Assembly (NCBI GenBank): GCA_022264855.1
Contig: JABYQU010000049.1
Span: 62,001 to 126,000 of the forward strand
Length of the DNA stretch: 64,000 nucleotides
Source: Lenzites betulinus
Lineage: Eukaryota > Basidiomycota > Agaricomycetes > Polyporales > Polyporaceae
Direction: 5' to 3'
This document shows, piece after piece, positions 43,301 to 54,529 of the stretch. Position numbers and translations under genes: made by a program. Position 1 is the stretch's first letter; each line of letters begins with the position of its first letter. The notes under the pieces are model-generated. The model was not told the origin of the DNA. It ran no database searches and saw nothing but the letters and a program-made list of their open reading frames with translations.

Positions 43301-45842
43301 TCAGGCCCCAGGCGCGAGCGTCCCGTTCTGGTTGATGCACCACTCGGGGCGCGCGCACGGCGGCCCAGAGCCCGCAGGCTCGTCGCCCGCGTCCTTGAGA
43401 AGCAGCGCGACGACGCCGTGCGCCGGGACTGCGTGCGCGGTGAAGTTGCGAACCGCGGTGCCGTTGTCGGTGTGCGTCCAGAGATCCTGCATAGGGCGAG
43501 AGTTGTCGAGTCAGTCCAAACACAGGGGACGGAGAACAAGAAGTCTTGGCGTACCCGGACGGAGTACTGGCGGCCGGCGCGGATCCAGGGCGACTCCGTG
43601 AGGCTGAAGAACATGTCGGCGGGCGAGTCCAGCGTGTTTATCTGCAACGTACGATGAGTGTGTGCAAACGGGGTGGTACATCCGTGCGCGATACGAACGA
43701 GCATAAACACAGTTCCATTCTGACTCTCTCCGCTCCAGTATTGCGCAGGGTGCGTGCTGTTGCTTACCCAGTCAGGCTGGCAAATGGTCGGCAGGTTAGC
43801 ATATCATGATGCATGATTTCGCCTCCGATGAAGAAAACTAGCGAGGAGAGACGACGTACGTTAATGCCCCAACGGAAGGGCGTTACACTTGTGCCAACAA
43901 CTGGGTCCTGGCTGATCGCCAAGATTTCCTCGTTCTTGAGTATGGCAAGGTCGTCATCGGTGATTGTCGAGAGCTGCCGGCGTGAGACAGGTTGAGTCGT
44001 TTACTCGTCAGCACTTTCAGTAGATACGAAAGCCAGCATACATCGGTTCCAATAAGCAGCGGCGATTTCATGAGCGCCCAAGCGGTGAAGTGCGTCTTCG
44101 CCTCATCGTGAGTGAGGTCTCCGTTGCCACTTTGGAAGACATCAGCGGGGTCAATCGCGTGGACGTGTTTCAACTAACATTTCAAGCTGCGCGCTGTGTC
44201 AGCAAATGCCGATAGCGTAAAGAACGGAGACAACATACGATGTCCATGTCATTGTGGCCGTAGAAGTCGGATGCCCAAGCTATGAACGAGTTCCTGAGTG
44301 AATATCTGCGTTAGCTTCGGACATGCACAGCAGTGAAAGTCACATACTGGTTGATGATATTTGCAATCGAGCCCCAATCCGGACCTGCAGATCATGTAAA
44401 TGATAGGAAGCCTCGTTCGTGTCCCTGTAGACATACTGATGTCGCCCGTCGTCTATATCATATCAGCTTTGATCGTCAATGAAACGTATGGAGGAAGACG
44501 CACCCTCCAGCTTTGCCCGAAACGCCGAGCCCAGAGCCAAGGCTGCTCCTACAGTGAAAAGCATAGACATCAGTAGGAACGTGATGTTTTGCCGGAAGCA
44601 CGAACCTCGCCCCACTCGCAAAGAGAGAAGATGAGCGGCGGCTTCCCAGAGCTCTTGGAGAGGTCCGCAATCGCATTCGCCATACGTTGGTACTCTGGAT
44701 GGAGTGAGACGCGTCAGTCGATACAAGGATGCCGCGAAGGTGAATACGGAGCTTACTTCCGACGATGCCTTCGCGGATGATCTCGTCGTAGGGGACTGTA
44801 GGAAGTGTGGCTTATGAGGAAGGCAGAGGAAGGGGAGTGCGTGACCAAGCGTACTAGCGCAGTTATCAAACCTGTATATTCAATGGTTAGGCGGGTGACT
44901 AGAGTAAGTCGACACCACTTACTTCAAGTAATCGAAGCCCCAGTCCTGGAACGTCTTCGCATCCCTGTCGCGCACGGTAAATCGGTTAGAGCGGTTGTTA
45001 CATGCAAGGCATCATCATTACCTAGCTTCGTTCTGGTAGGAGCCGGGATAGAGCTGGCAGGTGAACCAGCCCGAGTCGCTATACTGGAACTCAGTTAGTT
45101 ATGACGTGGAAGTGCTTAGCTCTGCTACTTACGATCCCAGCTTTCCTAGTTTACATTGAGAACTTCAGCAGCGAACGTATTGCGAGGAAAACGGAACTGC
45201 TTACAGCCCCATGGCGTGTATCTGGTCCGTGAGGTCATTCATACCGGCGGCGAAGCGCTCTTTGTCTACGCAGTGTATCAGTTAGTGAATCTGTAGGACT
45301 CATGGCAGCTTTCGCGCCTACCTGGAACAATGTCGCCAGACGCGCTACGGTTCTTCTCGGCGTAGCAGTCATCGATGTTGACATGTTCATACCCAACATC
45401 CTGAGATGCCACAGTGGTGAGAACATTGTCTCAAGAGTCAAAGACCGGGTACCGACCGAGAGGCCAAGGGAGACCATGAGTTTGGCTGCTTGTAAAACGA
45501 CAGTCTCGTTGATGTCGCACTACGGAAGCCAATCACACTAGCTCAGCACCTTGATTCTGTGCATATAATTCGGCCCACTCACGTGGTATGCGTTCCATGC
45601 TGCGCGATGAGGGAACGCATCTCAGTCGCCTTAACTACCGGAAGTGAGTTCGAATGCAGCTTACTGTTATATCCGAGTACTAGAGCAGCGAAAGTCAGTA
45701 CAGTGGCTCAACGAGATGGTGATCCACACGACCCACCCGGCAGCTTGGCTACCCCGCTGTCAAGGGCTTGGACGACAAGGGGCTCTCTGGACAAGATCGT
45801 CCAAGTCAAGAATGACGCGAGCAAGAGTACGAAAGATCCCAT
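43301..45842 (-). CDS. Alpha-galactosidase, glycoside hydrolase family 27
   Basis: A secreted enzyme that removes terminal alpha-1,6-galactose from galactomannan, raffinose-type sugars and galactolipids. The product begins with a signal peptide (MGSFVLLLASFLTWTILSRE) from ATG 45842. Exon 1 ends at 45737; a 15-nt exon gives VLGYN and the next WNAYH, spelling LPVLGYNTWNAYHC across two introns. GH27 marks: VNIDDCYAEKNR, LKAGIYSDSGWFTCQ, the nucleophile region FDYLKFDNCA, SLCEWGEQPWLWA, acid/base region TTGDISPDWGSI, FYGHNDMDI, FTAWALMKSPLLIGTD. It ends at the TGA at 43301-43303 after a cysteine-containing tail. About 15 short introns are needed and all splice in frame. Layout is like Trichoderma Agl1-type enzymes. 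A TATA box lies about 75 bases upstream. Confidence 0.92.
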
Positions 45843-46709
45843 GATCACAGGAGAAGTCGACCTGGAGACAAATCCTTGCGGGCCGTCAGTATACCGCTAC
45901 GTCTGAAACCCGCCTTATATATTGCGAGCGGCGGGGAGGGCATGCGCACCTCGGAGAGGGCTTCCCTGCCCGAGCCGGCGAGGCTTTTCGAATGGGTCGG
46001 GCTGCACAGGGCCGCTGTCTTTGAGGTCATAGACCTTGTGATGCGCTGAATAGGCAGTCGCAGGGTTTGGAGAAGGGCCTGTGAGGTCAGCGAGAATCAG
46101 CGCTGGGGGTTCGGCCGTTCCTACGAGAGATGCGGGTGGAGCGTGACCATACGTTCGGAGATCATGGGGCGGTCGGCTGGTTAGCGTGCCGTCTGGACGT
46201 ATGAAAGAAGAATTGAGAGTGTTCGTGCTAGGCCGCTCGAGAGGGTCGAGTGGTCATGGACGAAGAAAAGGAAGAGGCGGGAGGCGGTAGCACTCCGAAC
46301 AAGTATGCAGTCTGACTTCGATGCCTTACCCCGTGACCATGGGCGTTTGCGCGGCCGTTGTTTCTCATGCCTTTCAACCTAGTCACGATCTGGCCCACAA
46401 CGTGGGTGCTGTGAGACCCAGACTAATTCAGAGCGCGAGACACAGTGTAAGATGGTGGTTGGGACGAAGACGAGTCGTATTCGTAGATGGGAGCTGTGTT
46501 TCTACCCAATCGGGCAGGTCGTATACCATACTGGGACATACCCAATGTTTCCGAGTGCACGGAGTGGCCCCGGTTCATCTGACCGAGTGCTTAGGTGTAA
46601 AAGGTACGCCGAACAACAGCACAAGTTGGATGCGAGGGGTGCATATTACTGCGCGAAGATAATGTACACAAGAATACAGAGCTCGGTCGACTACCCGCAG
46701 TCCACACGC
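45843..46709. other. Region between alpha-galactosidase 1 and formate dehydrogenase
   Basis: About 0.87 kb, no supported gene. The first 150 bases are the alpha-galactosidase promoter; the rest is unassigned. Confidence 0.4.
45914..45923 (-). promoter_or_regulatory. TATA box of alpha-galactosidase 1
   Basis: Minus-strand CGCAATATATAAG, 70-80 bases before the ATG. The same element and its surroundings occur in front of the second alpha-galactosidase at 63740-63748. Confidence 0.65.
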
Positions 46710-48217
46710 TTACCGCTGGCCGTAGGACTTGGTCTCGTACTTGCCTGCAGAATGGTCAGCGATGTTCAAATATCGTATGGAGTGTTCGGATACTCACCAA
46801 GGCCAACGATGATGTTCGCAGGCTCCTGCGCCGCGCCCTTGAAGTAGTTCTCCAAGATCTGCTTCGTCCCCTTCGCATACCGTGCCTGCGCATCCAGCGT
46901 CGTCCCCGAGTAGTGCGGCACCATCCCGTTCCCGCCACCCAGGTGGTTCTTCATGTACCTCCACGGGTGGTCCTTGGGCGCGGGCTGGACGTTCCACACG
47001 TCACCCGCGTACCCGTTGATCTGACCAGTCTTGAGCGCCGCCGCGACGTCTTCGGCGACGCAAATCGCGCCGCGGGCGGTGTTGACCAACCATGCGCCCT
47101 TCTTGAAGTGCTTGAGAAGATCGGCGTTGACAAGACCGCGCGTTCCTTCATGGAGCGGCGCGTTGATCGTGATAATGTCACACTGTGCGGCGATTAGCGG
47201 GTGTATTATGCGAGTAAACATCTTCCCTTACCTGAGAAACAAACTCCTTGAGGTCCTCGACACGACGCGCGCCCAGCTTCTCGGCGTTCTCTATGGTGAA
47301 AATGAGCGAGGTGTAGTAGATAGGAACAGGGCCAAAAAACGTACCGGGAGAGAGCGCGGCGTAGTCGTAGTAAAGAAGCTCCTTCGGGTTGAAAGGCTTC
47401 AGACGCTCCAGCACGAGACGGCCGATGCGCCCAGCGCCGAGGGTACCGATGGTCTTGCCCTCGAGATCATACGCATTGCGCGCGACGTCGGACACTTGCC
47501 ACTCCCCACGTTCGATCATCTGCCGATGGAGGTCAATCGGCATTATCAATAGAGAGCAACGTCGCACATACCTCATGGGCGGGGACAAAGTTGCGCACAA
47601 GCAGCAGGATGCTCATCATGACATGCTCTGCCACAGAGACGACGTTCGACCCAGTGACCTCGAGTACCTGGATCTTCTTCTCCACCGCTGCGTTCAGGTC
47701 GATGTGGTCCGAGCCGACACCGGCCGTGACACAGAGCTTCAGGTTGGGTGCCTTCTCGACGAGCTCGCGAGTGAGGTAGCCAGGGTGGAAGGGCGTGGTA
47801 ATGAGAATGTCGGTGTCCTTGAGTTCCTTTTGGAACACGCTGTTCGGGCCCTCCTTGTCGTCCGTGACCTATTTCCACGTTGTTATGAGTCTGGGCAGCT
47901 AAAAATATAGGGCTAGAGCGTACGATGTATTCGTGGCCTTGCGACTCGAGCCATTCGCGGATGCCGAGCTGGTTCTCAACTGTACCGAGGAGGCGGGGCT
48001 CCTGTTTTGCGGCGTCGCCGCCCTTATACAGAACAGCGAGGACCTGCAGGGGCTCAAAGTCAGCTCACACATTGGATATGATCAGGTCGTGAATTTGTAC
48101 CTTCAAACCGGCAGAGCTGTTGTGGTTGATAGTAGGTGCAAGGGTGCGGCCATTGAGCATACGAGCACCCTTGGCAGAGGCAATGTTGCGCTTGAATGAG
48201 GCGGCGAGGACGGACAT
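46710..48217 (-). CDS. FDH1: NAD-dependent formate dehydrogenase
   Basis: Oxidises formate to CO2 with NAD+, a role linked in wood- and litter-decay fungi to oxalate/formate turnover and C1 detoxification. Seven exons (48217-48101, 48043-47924, 47868-47572, 47519-47345, 47290-47232, 47182-46798, 46744-46710) give 395 residues. Motifs: [26 protein letters not shown], the NAD fold [13 protein letters not shown], the catalytic arginine segment [28 protein letters not shown], and the catalytic histidine in [15 protein letters not shown]. The end is KSYGQR. The first 38 residues look like an amphipathic basic leader, perhaps mitochondrial. The longer in-frame start at 48343 overlaps a TATA box, so 48217 is chosen. 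Confidence 0.92.
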
Positions 48218-49729
48218 GATGTCGAGTTCGATGGGGCTAAGAAGCTCAGGAAAGTGAGGGCAGGTGTGGCTGGCAGGAGACGAAGGCTTAGAATCCCTGA
48301 GGATGGTGAGAAGAGGCCATGGATCGAAGAGATTATATAGCACTCTCGCGCGTCCTGCGCTCTCGCGTTACCCGAGAGAGTCCTTGTCCACCCGCAGATG
48401 TGCGGGTTGGGTGAGTGCGGGGCGCACGGCGGCGCTGCGCAGAAGCCTGAGAGTGAATGCCGTTCCGAGAACGCGCGAAGGAATACGAGAGCTGGACGCG
48501 GTCATGTGCGCGTGGGCGACTCCGGAGTCTCGGCGCCTCGTTCAACGGTGACTTTCGGGTGCAGGCGCTATTTGTATGGCGGGCTGAACAGGATAGAGTT
48601 AGAAGAGTCGCCGTCGCAGACTATGCATGGTGTATCACTTACGCTGTCATTGGACTTCCCCTCCCAACATGAGCATGCGAAGTTCAACTCAAATTCTGGC
48701 TGGATGAGCCAGTAGATTTCAATTGAAGACTCATCCGACTTCTACTTGGGGCATCGATTGGACGGCGGCATTATACTCAGGCGCCACATGCGTGGAGATA
48801 GTTTAGCACATAGCATCTTCCCTGAATACCCTCCGGAGTCTTGGGCGGCGACACGAGAGAGAGAACGTGAGGGAAGGAGAGAGTCGGGCAAGGTCGGAAG
48901 GGCTCGAAAGCGTCTGACGTAACTCAGATCTCGATCGCTCATTCAATATTGGCGCTTACGACTTCATCTACGTTCAACGGAGTGAACGAGAAGTTGTACA
49001 TATAGCTCGCAGCGATTCCCCTCTGATGAGTTGGAAGCTCATAGGTGTCGTAAAGCTATCATGAATATTGCGTGGCACCCAAACTACCCCCCGGAGATAG
49101 TCACCATGCTCCAGCAGGCCACATCCGAGTTGCCGCAAGTATGCACGCATTAAATAGATCCGGTGGTTCTTCATAACTCAAACTTAAAGGATAGCGTCAG
49201 ACGGCCTGGACACCAGGAGACTCAACCAGAAATATACTCGGCACAACTGATGCGGCGGTGGTCTCGGTGATTCTCCCGCAACGCCCGTCTCCAAATACTA
49301 CTCTATTTTCCATAGCCTATCCCTGAACTTACCGCGTCCCGTACCGACCCGGGGATATGGATGGAGATAACTATGTAGACATGGCGATCATAGCTCGACG
49401 CCCGTGTATCCGCGAAAGGCATCCGTACGTGATGCTTGTACGTGCGAGCGCTGCAGTCGTCCCCAATTCGAAGCCACTGTGTTCTCCTACGCTCACACGC
49501 CTTCGTGTCTTCACAGGAGGTTCGGTACGCGTTTCTATAGTCTACGACTTTGTACGATAGCAAGAAACATAAGTAATATACTGAAATGTCGTGTAGGTTG
49601 TATACTCCTCTAAGATATGAAGTACCCGGGTCCAGAGGCATGAAGCTCTGCCACACCGGGCAACCGGGCGGTATCAATAGAGTACGCTCTATCCAAAGTC
49701 TAGCATTTTGATCAAACACCCACCATCCT
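48218..49729. other. Intergenic region upstream of formate dehydrogenase
   Basis: 1.5 kb with no supported gene; short ORFs on both strands show no family resemblance or consistent splicing. Confidence 0.4.
48332..48341 (-). promoter_or_regulatory. TATA box of formate dehydrogenase
   Basis: Minus-strand CTATATAATC about 115-125 bases before the chosen ATG. It overlaps the alternative upstream start, which argues against that start. Confidence 0.6.
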
Positions 49730-51880
49730 TTACACCACCTGCCCCAGCCCAACGCCAATAGCGACGCCCAACAAGCCCGCGAACATCCACCACGGGCTGC
49801 TCCCGCCTTCAAACGGGGGATACGGCGCGAAGTAGTACCGCACCGTCGCGCCTATGATGCCAAGCGTATAATCCAAGGGCACGGGCTCGTCCGCCGCGAT
49901 ACGTCGCAGCACGATGCTATACCAGCTCACGCCTGCGCCTGCGCCGACGAGGCGCGGCATGCGCACATGCAAGACCTTCCATACGAGCGAGAAGACGTAG
50001 AAGACGAGCCGCTCGATGCCACGCGCGGAGAGCAGCGCGGGCGGGCGATCGCCCAGGGCGGTTTCGCGGGAGGGCGGTTCGGACATGAAAAAATCGTTGG
50101 CGCTGTCGCCGGCGGCGCGCGCTGCGAGCGCGTCGTGCAGCTCGACGGGGAGGCGGGGGTGGACGATAGCCTGGCGGGCGACACCGAGGAGGTGCGCGTG
50201 CTTGTGTCGGAGGACGGAGGACATCTTGGGGAGCGTGTTCAGCCCGCCGGTGAGGCAGATCAAAGGGGGTGGCCGGCCCGATGCTGTGACCGTGCTCGCG
50301 AGGATTTCGATGCTGCGTTCTGCGAACGATTCGAAAATCACTTGCCGGGGGGATTTGAAGTTCGCTACGGAGTCGATGAATTCTGTCGAGCGTGGGTCAG
50401 TAGAGTGGGAGGAAGGCGGGGGGAGACGGCATACGTGGGTCCTCATAGTCTCCACCACTGACTTCTATGAAGTCAATAAGACCCCAGCTTCCGATCTCGC
50501 GCACGTGGTCAAGTGCACGCCCTTCCTGGAGTTGTGCAGTTTCTCGCGAGTAATCGGCGGAGTTCAGCTTGATGGCAACGACGAAGTCTTCAGGGACCAC
50601 GCCCGGTGCGCGGATCGCATACACGATATCCCGCAGGAAGTGAAGTGGGTCGGTGTCGGCCGAATATTCGTCCGTGCGGAGGTTACTCTGATGAGCGCAT
50701 CATGTTAGGGCTACGTACGGTCTCGAAAGCGATGCTGACGTACTTTGGGAGATATAAACTGGCTCACAAGGTCTAGAAGGGATGTGAGCGACGGTAAGGG
50801 TAGCAACCAACGCGCAATCTCTTCTTACAGCCGTGAGCAGCGTGCACTTCCACGCCGTCGAAACCGCTTTGTACAGCAAGCTGAGCACCGCGCACAAATT
50901 CCCCAATCACGAATTCGATGTCGCCGTGGGTCATCTCCCTGGGTTGTTGATGTACCAGGGTGTGGACTGCATGGGAGAATAGTCCCTCCTTGCCAGCAAG
51001 CCCCGCACCTGACCGGATGGGGCTGGGAGCAAGGGGAGGCTCAAAAGGAGCGCGCCCACTGTATACGTTGGCGGACTGACGGCCACTATGGGAGAGCTGG
51101 ATGAGCGCAAGTGGGCGACCTAGGGCAGCATGCGCATCTGGCTCTGCTTGAGGGTCGTCGGACGCGCGACCAGTGTGGATTATGTCGGCGAGACGGCACC
51201 ACGGGGCGATAGTTTCGGGGGTAGGAACCTCAGGGAGACTGAGATCCCGGCCGAATGACAGATGACGCTGATCGACTTGTACGTTCCCGGTGAAAATGGC
51301 ACCCCAGTGGCCGGTACTCCATTTTGCATAGAGGTTGAAGAGGGGCTCGTTGGGAACGCCCTTCCAGAGCGCAGCAAAGTGCTCGTACAACGGAGCCTGA
51401 GGTCAAGATCAGTATACGTTGGAAAATGTATGAGAAAGACTTTATAGAAAGTAACAGGCGATGCAGTGCACGGGCGCGTTGTCCTATGCTACTCGCGGCA
51501 CATCCAGTTATCTGCTGCAGCAGAGCTTGCCCACAGTTTGGAGGTCGTTTGAACCGAGTTGTCTGTCCCACAAACGCAGCGTCATGGATCGACAGCACGC
51601 GGTTGTATAGACGCGTGCATGTCCACGGGCATACCGATTCGCAGCACAGCACGATGGGAAGCATGTCGCGTCACTCGGTTCGAAAATGCCCGCACCTTTA
51701 TAAGTCTGTTCGATAGCGTACGTCCGCTGACAGGCAGCGTGACTGCCGTGAATATGTCTCCTGCGTGTGCCAGCAACTCTGCATCTTCCTGGGTGGTACG
51801 CTCTGGAGAGAGAAAATGCACGTGAGCAGAGCCCAAGGTGCAGAATGCATACCTCAGCACATACCTAACGCCTCAGACAT
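49730..51880 (-). CDS. Old Yellow Enzyme-type NADH:flavin oxidoreductase with C-terminal membrane anchor
   Basis: An FMN-dependent ene-reductase-like protein of 541 residues from six exons (51880-51865, 51802-51696, 51396-50829, 50772-50744, 50687-50435, 50382-49730). OYE-fold signs: GRTLSNRLIKAPLYEHF, TGNVQVDQRHLSFGRD, ALIQLSHSGRQS, GAQLAVQSGFDGVEVHAAHG joined by splicing to YLVSQFISPK, SNLRTDEYSA, and FIEVSGGDYEDPQF. The C-terminus adds PWWMFAGLLGVAIGVGLGQ, a membrane helix not present in classical OYEs. The intron after residue 41 is long (about 300 nt). Substrate unknown. It is divergent from the Sm D1 gene. Confidence 0.85.
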
Positions 51881-52350
51881 GGCGGAGCTGCGGAAAAGTA
51901 GGAGGTGGTTATGAGGTGGGAGGTCAATGTTGAAAAGCCTGCGAGTACTGTGCAGCCGTGATTACTGAGGGTGGCGCCAGTCCGGGTGCGCGGGCTGGCC
52001 CAGGGGACAGCGTGTGGTGCCCGGCAGTCCACGCGGCGCTCAGGCATTGTTCGATAGCAAGTGTAGAAGGATGCGAGCGACGCTTGTGATTTCCGTGCGG
52101 CAGCAGCGTCCTCGCCGACTTCGTACTGATAATTGACGGCTCTCGATAGCAGTGGGTAAACATGTTGCGCTCGAACTGAACGTCGAGAGTGCACGGTTGA
52201 ACCGTGCTATCGGAGTATGAAACATACTGATCACTGGTGAAACTCAGACAGGAAGCCTACACGAGATAGACGCTCAACGCCTCTGCCTCGCGCTGCCTCG
52301 CGTCCATCGTCCGCGCTCCAGTCCTTGTCCATATCGCGCATCTCGCTAAA
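51881..52350. promoter_or_regulatory. Divergent promoter region between the OYE-type gene and Sm D1
   Basis: 470 bases between two start codons pointing apart; no gene inside. No clear TATA box. Confidence 0.4.
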
Positions 52351-52855
52351 ATGAAGCTCGTAAGGTCAGTTCTCCTTCCCGACAAACACGAGAGTGTCTC
52401 TGGATAGTTCAAGGACGTGCTCGTTTGCTGATCCGCTCGCGCCAGGTTTTTGATGAAATTGAACAACGAGACGGTCACCGTCGAGCTCAAGAACGGTTCT
52501 GTGATCCATGGGACAATCACAGGTACGTTCTACCGATCTTGACATACGCCGCACTCGTTGCTCATATGCATAATCTACTGCAGGTGTAGACATGCAGATG
52601 AACACGCACCTTAAGACCGTCAAAATGACCGCGCGCAACCGCGAGCCGACCTCGCTCGACTCCCTCTCCATCCGCGGCAACAACATCCGCTACTTTGTCC
52701 TCCCCGACGCCCTCCCCCTCGACACGCTTCTCGTAGACGATGCACCAAAGCCGAAGAGCAAGAAGAAGGACGATGCACGCGGACGTGGGCGTGGCGGACG
52801 CGGAGATCGCGCTCGGGGTCGCGGCAGGGGGCGGGGACGAGGCCGGGGATTCTAG
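52351..52855 (+). CDS. SMD1: Small nuclear ribonucleoprotein Sm D1
   Basis: Core spliceosomal Sm-ring subunit in the nucleus. Three exons (52351-52364, 52446-52522, 52584-52855) give 120 residues, the usual size. Sm1 motif: [22 protein letters not shown]; Sm2 motif: [18 protein letters not shown]. The C-terminus is a lysine stretch followed by an RG-repeat tail ([19 protein letters not shown]), typical of Sm D1 and a target of arginine methylation. Splice sites are GTCAGT/CCAG and GTACGT/GCAG. Confidence 0.96.
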
Positions 52856-54529
52856 GCGACTGGTGCGCAGGCTGCTGCCAGAGAATGGCGTGGTGCGCCG
52901 TGTCTCGTGTTGTCGCGCTTGCGAATACGGAGGGAAAGGGCGGTGGGGTGCGTCGTCGTGCTCATCGCTCCTTTCCTGCCCGGTGTATTATAGCCTGCGG
53001 GTCGCTGTAAAACTGCTGCTCGCTCCACGCTGTTGTGTCCATCTGTGCCTCTATTGCAACTGTACATATCCGACCCTGCGTTTCTTTTCTGCCGCAGAGA
53101 CTGGAGGGAATGTTTTCTTGATGTGCGACCTACCGGATTGGGATGTCGCGCGGTAGCGGTTGCTGGGCGGGCCATCACCTCCTCCTTGCCTCCTCCCTCT
53201 GACTCACTTCGCCCCTCTCGCTCAGTCTATGTCCCCTATGGTCGCGATCAATACCTGGGCATACCTGAGGGCATCGCTTACCATCTGAGACGGCCAGTTC
53301 AGCCAAACTTCGCGGCAAAACTCTTCTGCGCGGCAGTACTAGGTTATGAAGCACCACTTTCACACTGGTTTTTTGCGAATACCCTCTTGAGAAAGAGGGT
53401 GCCGAGAGGAACGAGCTTCGCGGCGACGAGCGGCCTTCCTATCGTCGCAAGGTCGTCGAACTTCTGCCCCAAGTTCTCGGAGCTCGCCAAACCCTGGGTC
53501 TTGGTGTCCCTCTGCTTGATCTTCGACGCAATGCTCGGTATCCACGCACGTGAAGAGGAACATCATGCGATACACCTATGTGGATGCGCATATACTTAGC
53601 TGTGGTGAACCCCTGGGGGATCAGCAGGGTCCAATGTCCTAGCAATGTCCTGTACTGCATATAGTGAGTACAGTCTGTTTGTCGGATGCTGTGATGTTTG
53701 GGAGGTATATGCAGGACTGCAGCCTACGCGTGCTGTCTATACCTCCGTTTCCGTTTCTCGTTACCCGCGTACAGACCTCTGAGGTGGCGTCTTGTAGCCA
53801 TAATGCTCCCATCTATGTTTTGGTGTACGCAATTGCATATGGTACGTCTGGGCGTTCTCAATCGAAGCAGCCGTCGGCGAGGTGTGTATTTCCAGCTAGT
53901 GTATGACGATCACATATGCAAGTCTCGTTTCATGCATTCTTGACGAGTTCGATAATGTCGCCAACCAGTCTGAGTCTATCAGTCGTATGCCTGCACTGTC
54001 TCTGGAATTTCTGTCGCGTGCCTGCATTGCTGCTGGATGATTCTATGTACAAACCTGAACCCAGTCCCATGTCCAGCTGATTCTTTCATCCAGCAACGTC
54101 ATTCCACGAGTAACCCTAAGTGCATCTGAAAATGCTACACTGCTTCAGTACTTTTTTCAGAACATGGAATGTTCCTCAGCACTTTGAATGTTACGTCTTG
54201 GTGGCGGTGGGCGGCCGGTAACTCGGTACACAATGCTTACTCTACTGCACACAGCATAACACATCTTAGCGATATAACTCTTGTAACATGTACAACGCAG
54301 TCTTTGCGTCCTCGGGCAGCGCGACAACCTTCGCAAAGAGAGCTTTCTGTCTCTGGCGTGACGTTACCGTGATGTGACGGTGACGTATATACGCGAGCCA
54401 CGCCAGGGAGCAGCGCGTATGCGGTGCGGTGCCACCCTCTGCTCTCCGCACATAACCCAACACTTCTTCACGTACTTCGTGGCGAACGCATCTCTATCCC
54501 CAACCATCATCTAGCAGCCCACATCACTC
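52856..54529. other. Intergenic region, one doubtful minus-strand ORF
   Basis: 1.7 kb without a supported gene. Minus-strand frames around 53360-53660 (GHWTLLIPQGFTTAKYMRIH; then ASKIKQRDTKTQGLASSENL) could be exons of a small protein, but I see no family and no complete structure. Confidence 0.35.

Noticed and set aside
45559..45906. Plus-strand ORF resembling the minus-strand ORF at 63679-63942
   Set aside because: The shared peptide is the antisense of the first exon of the two alpha-galactosidases; the sense strand has the signal peptide and TATA box.
53190..53660. Small two-exon minus-strand gene
   Set aside because: Frames are open and a donor-like site exists, but there is no convincing acceptor, start context or family.
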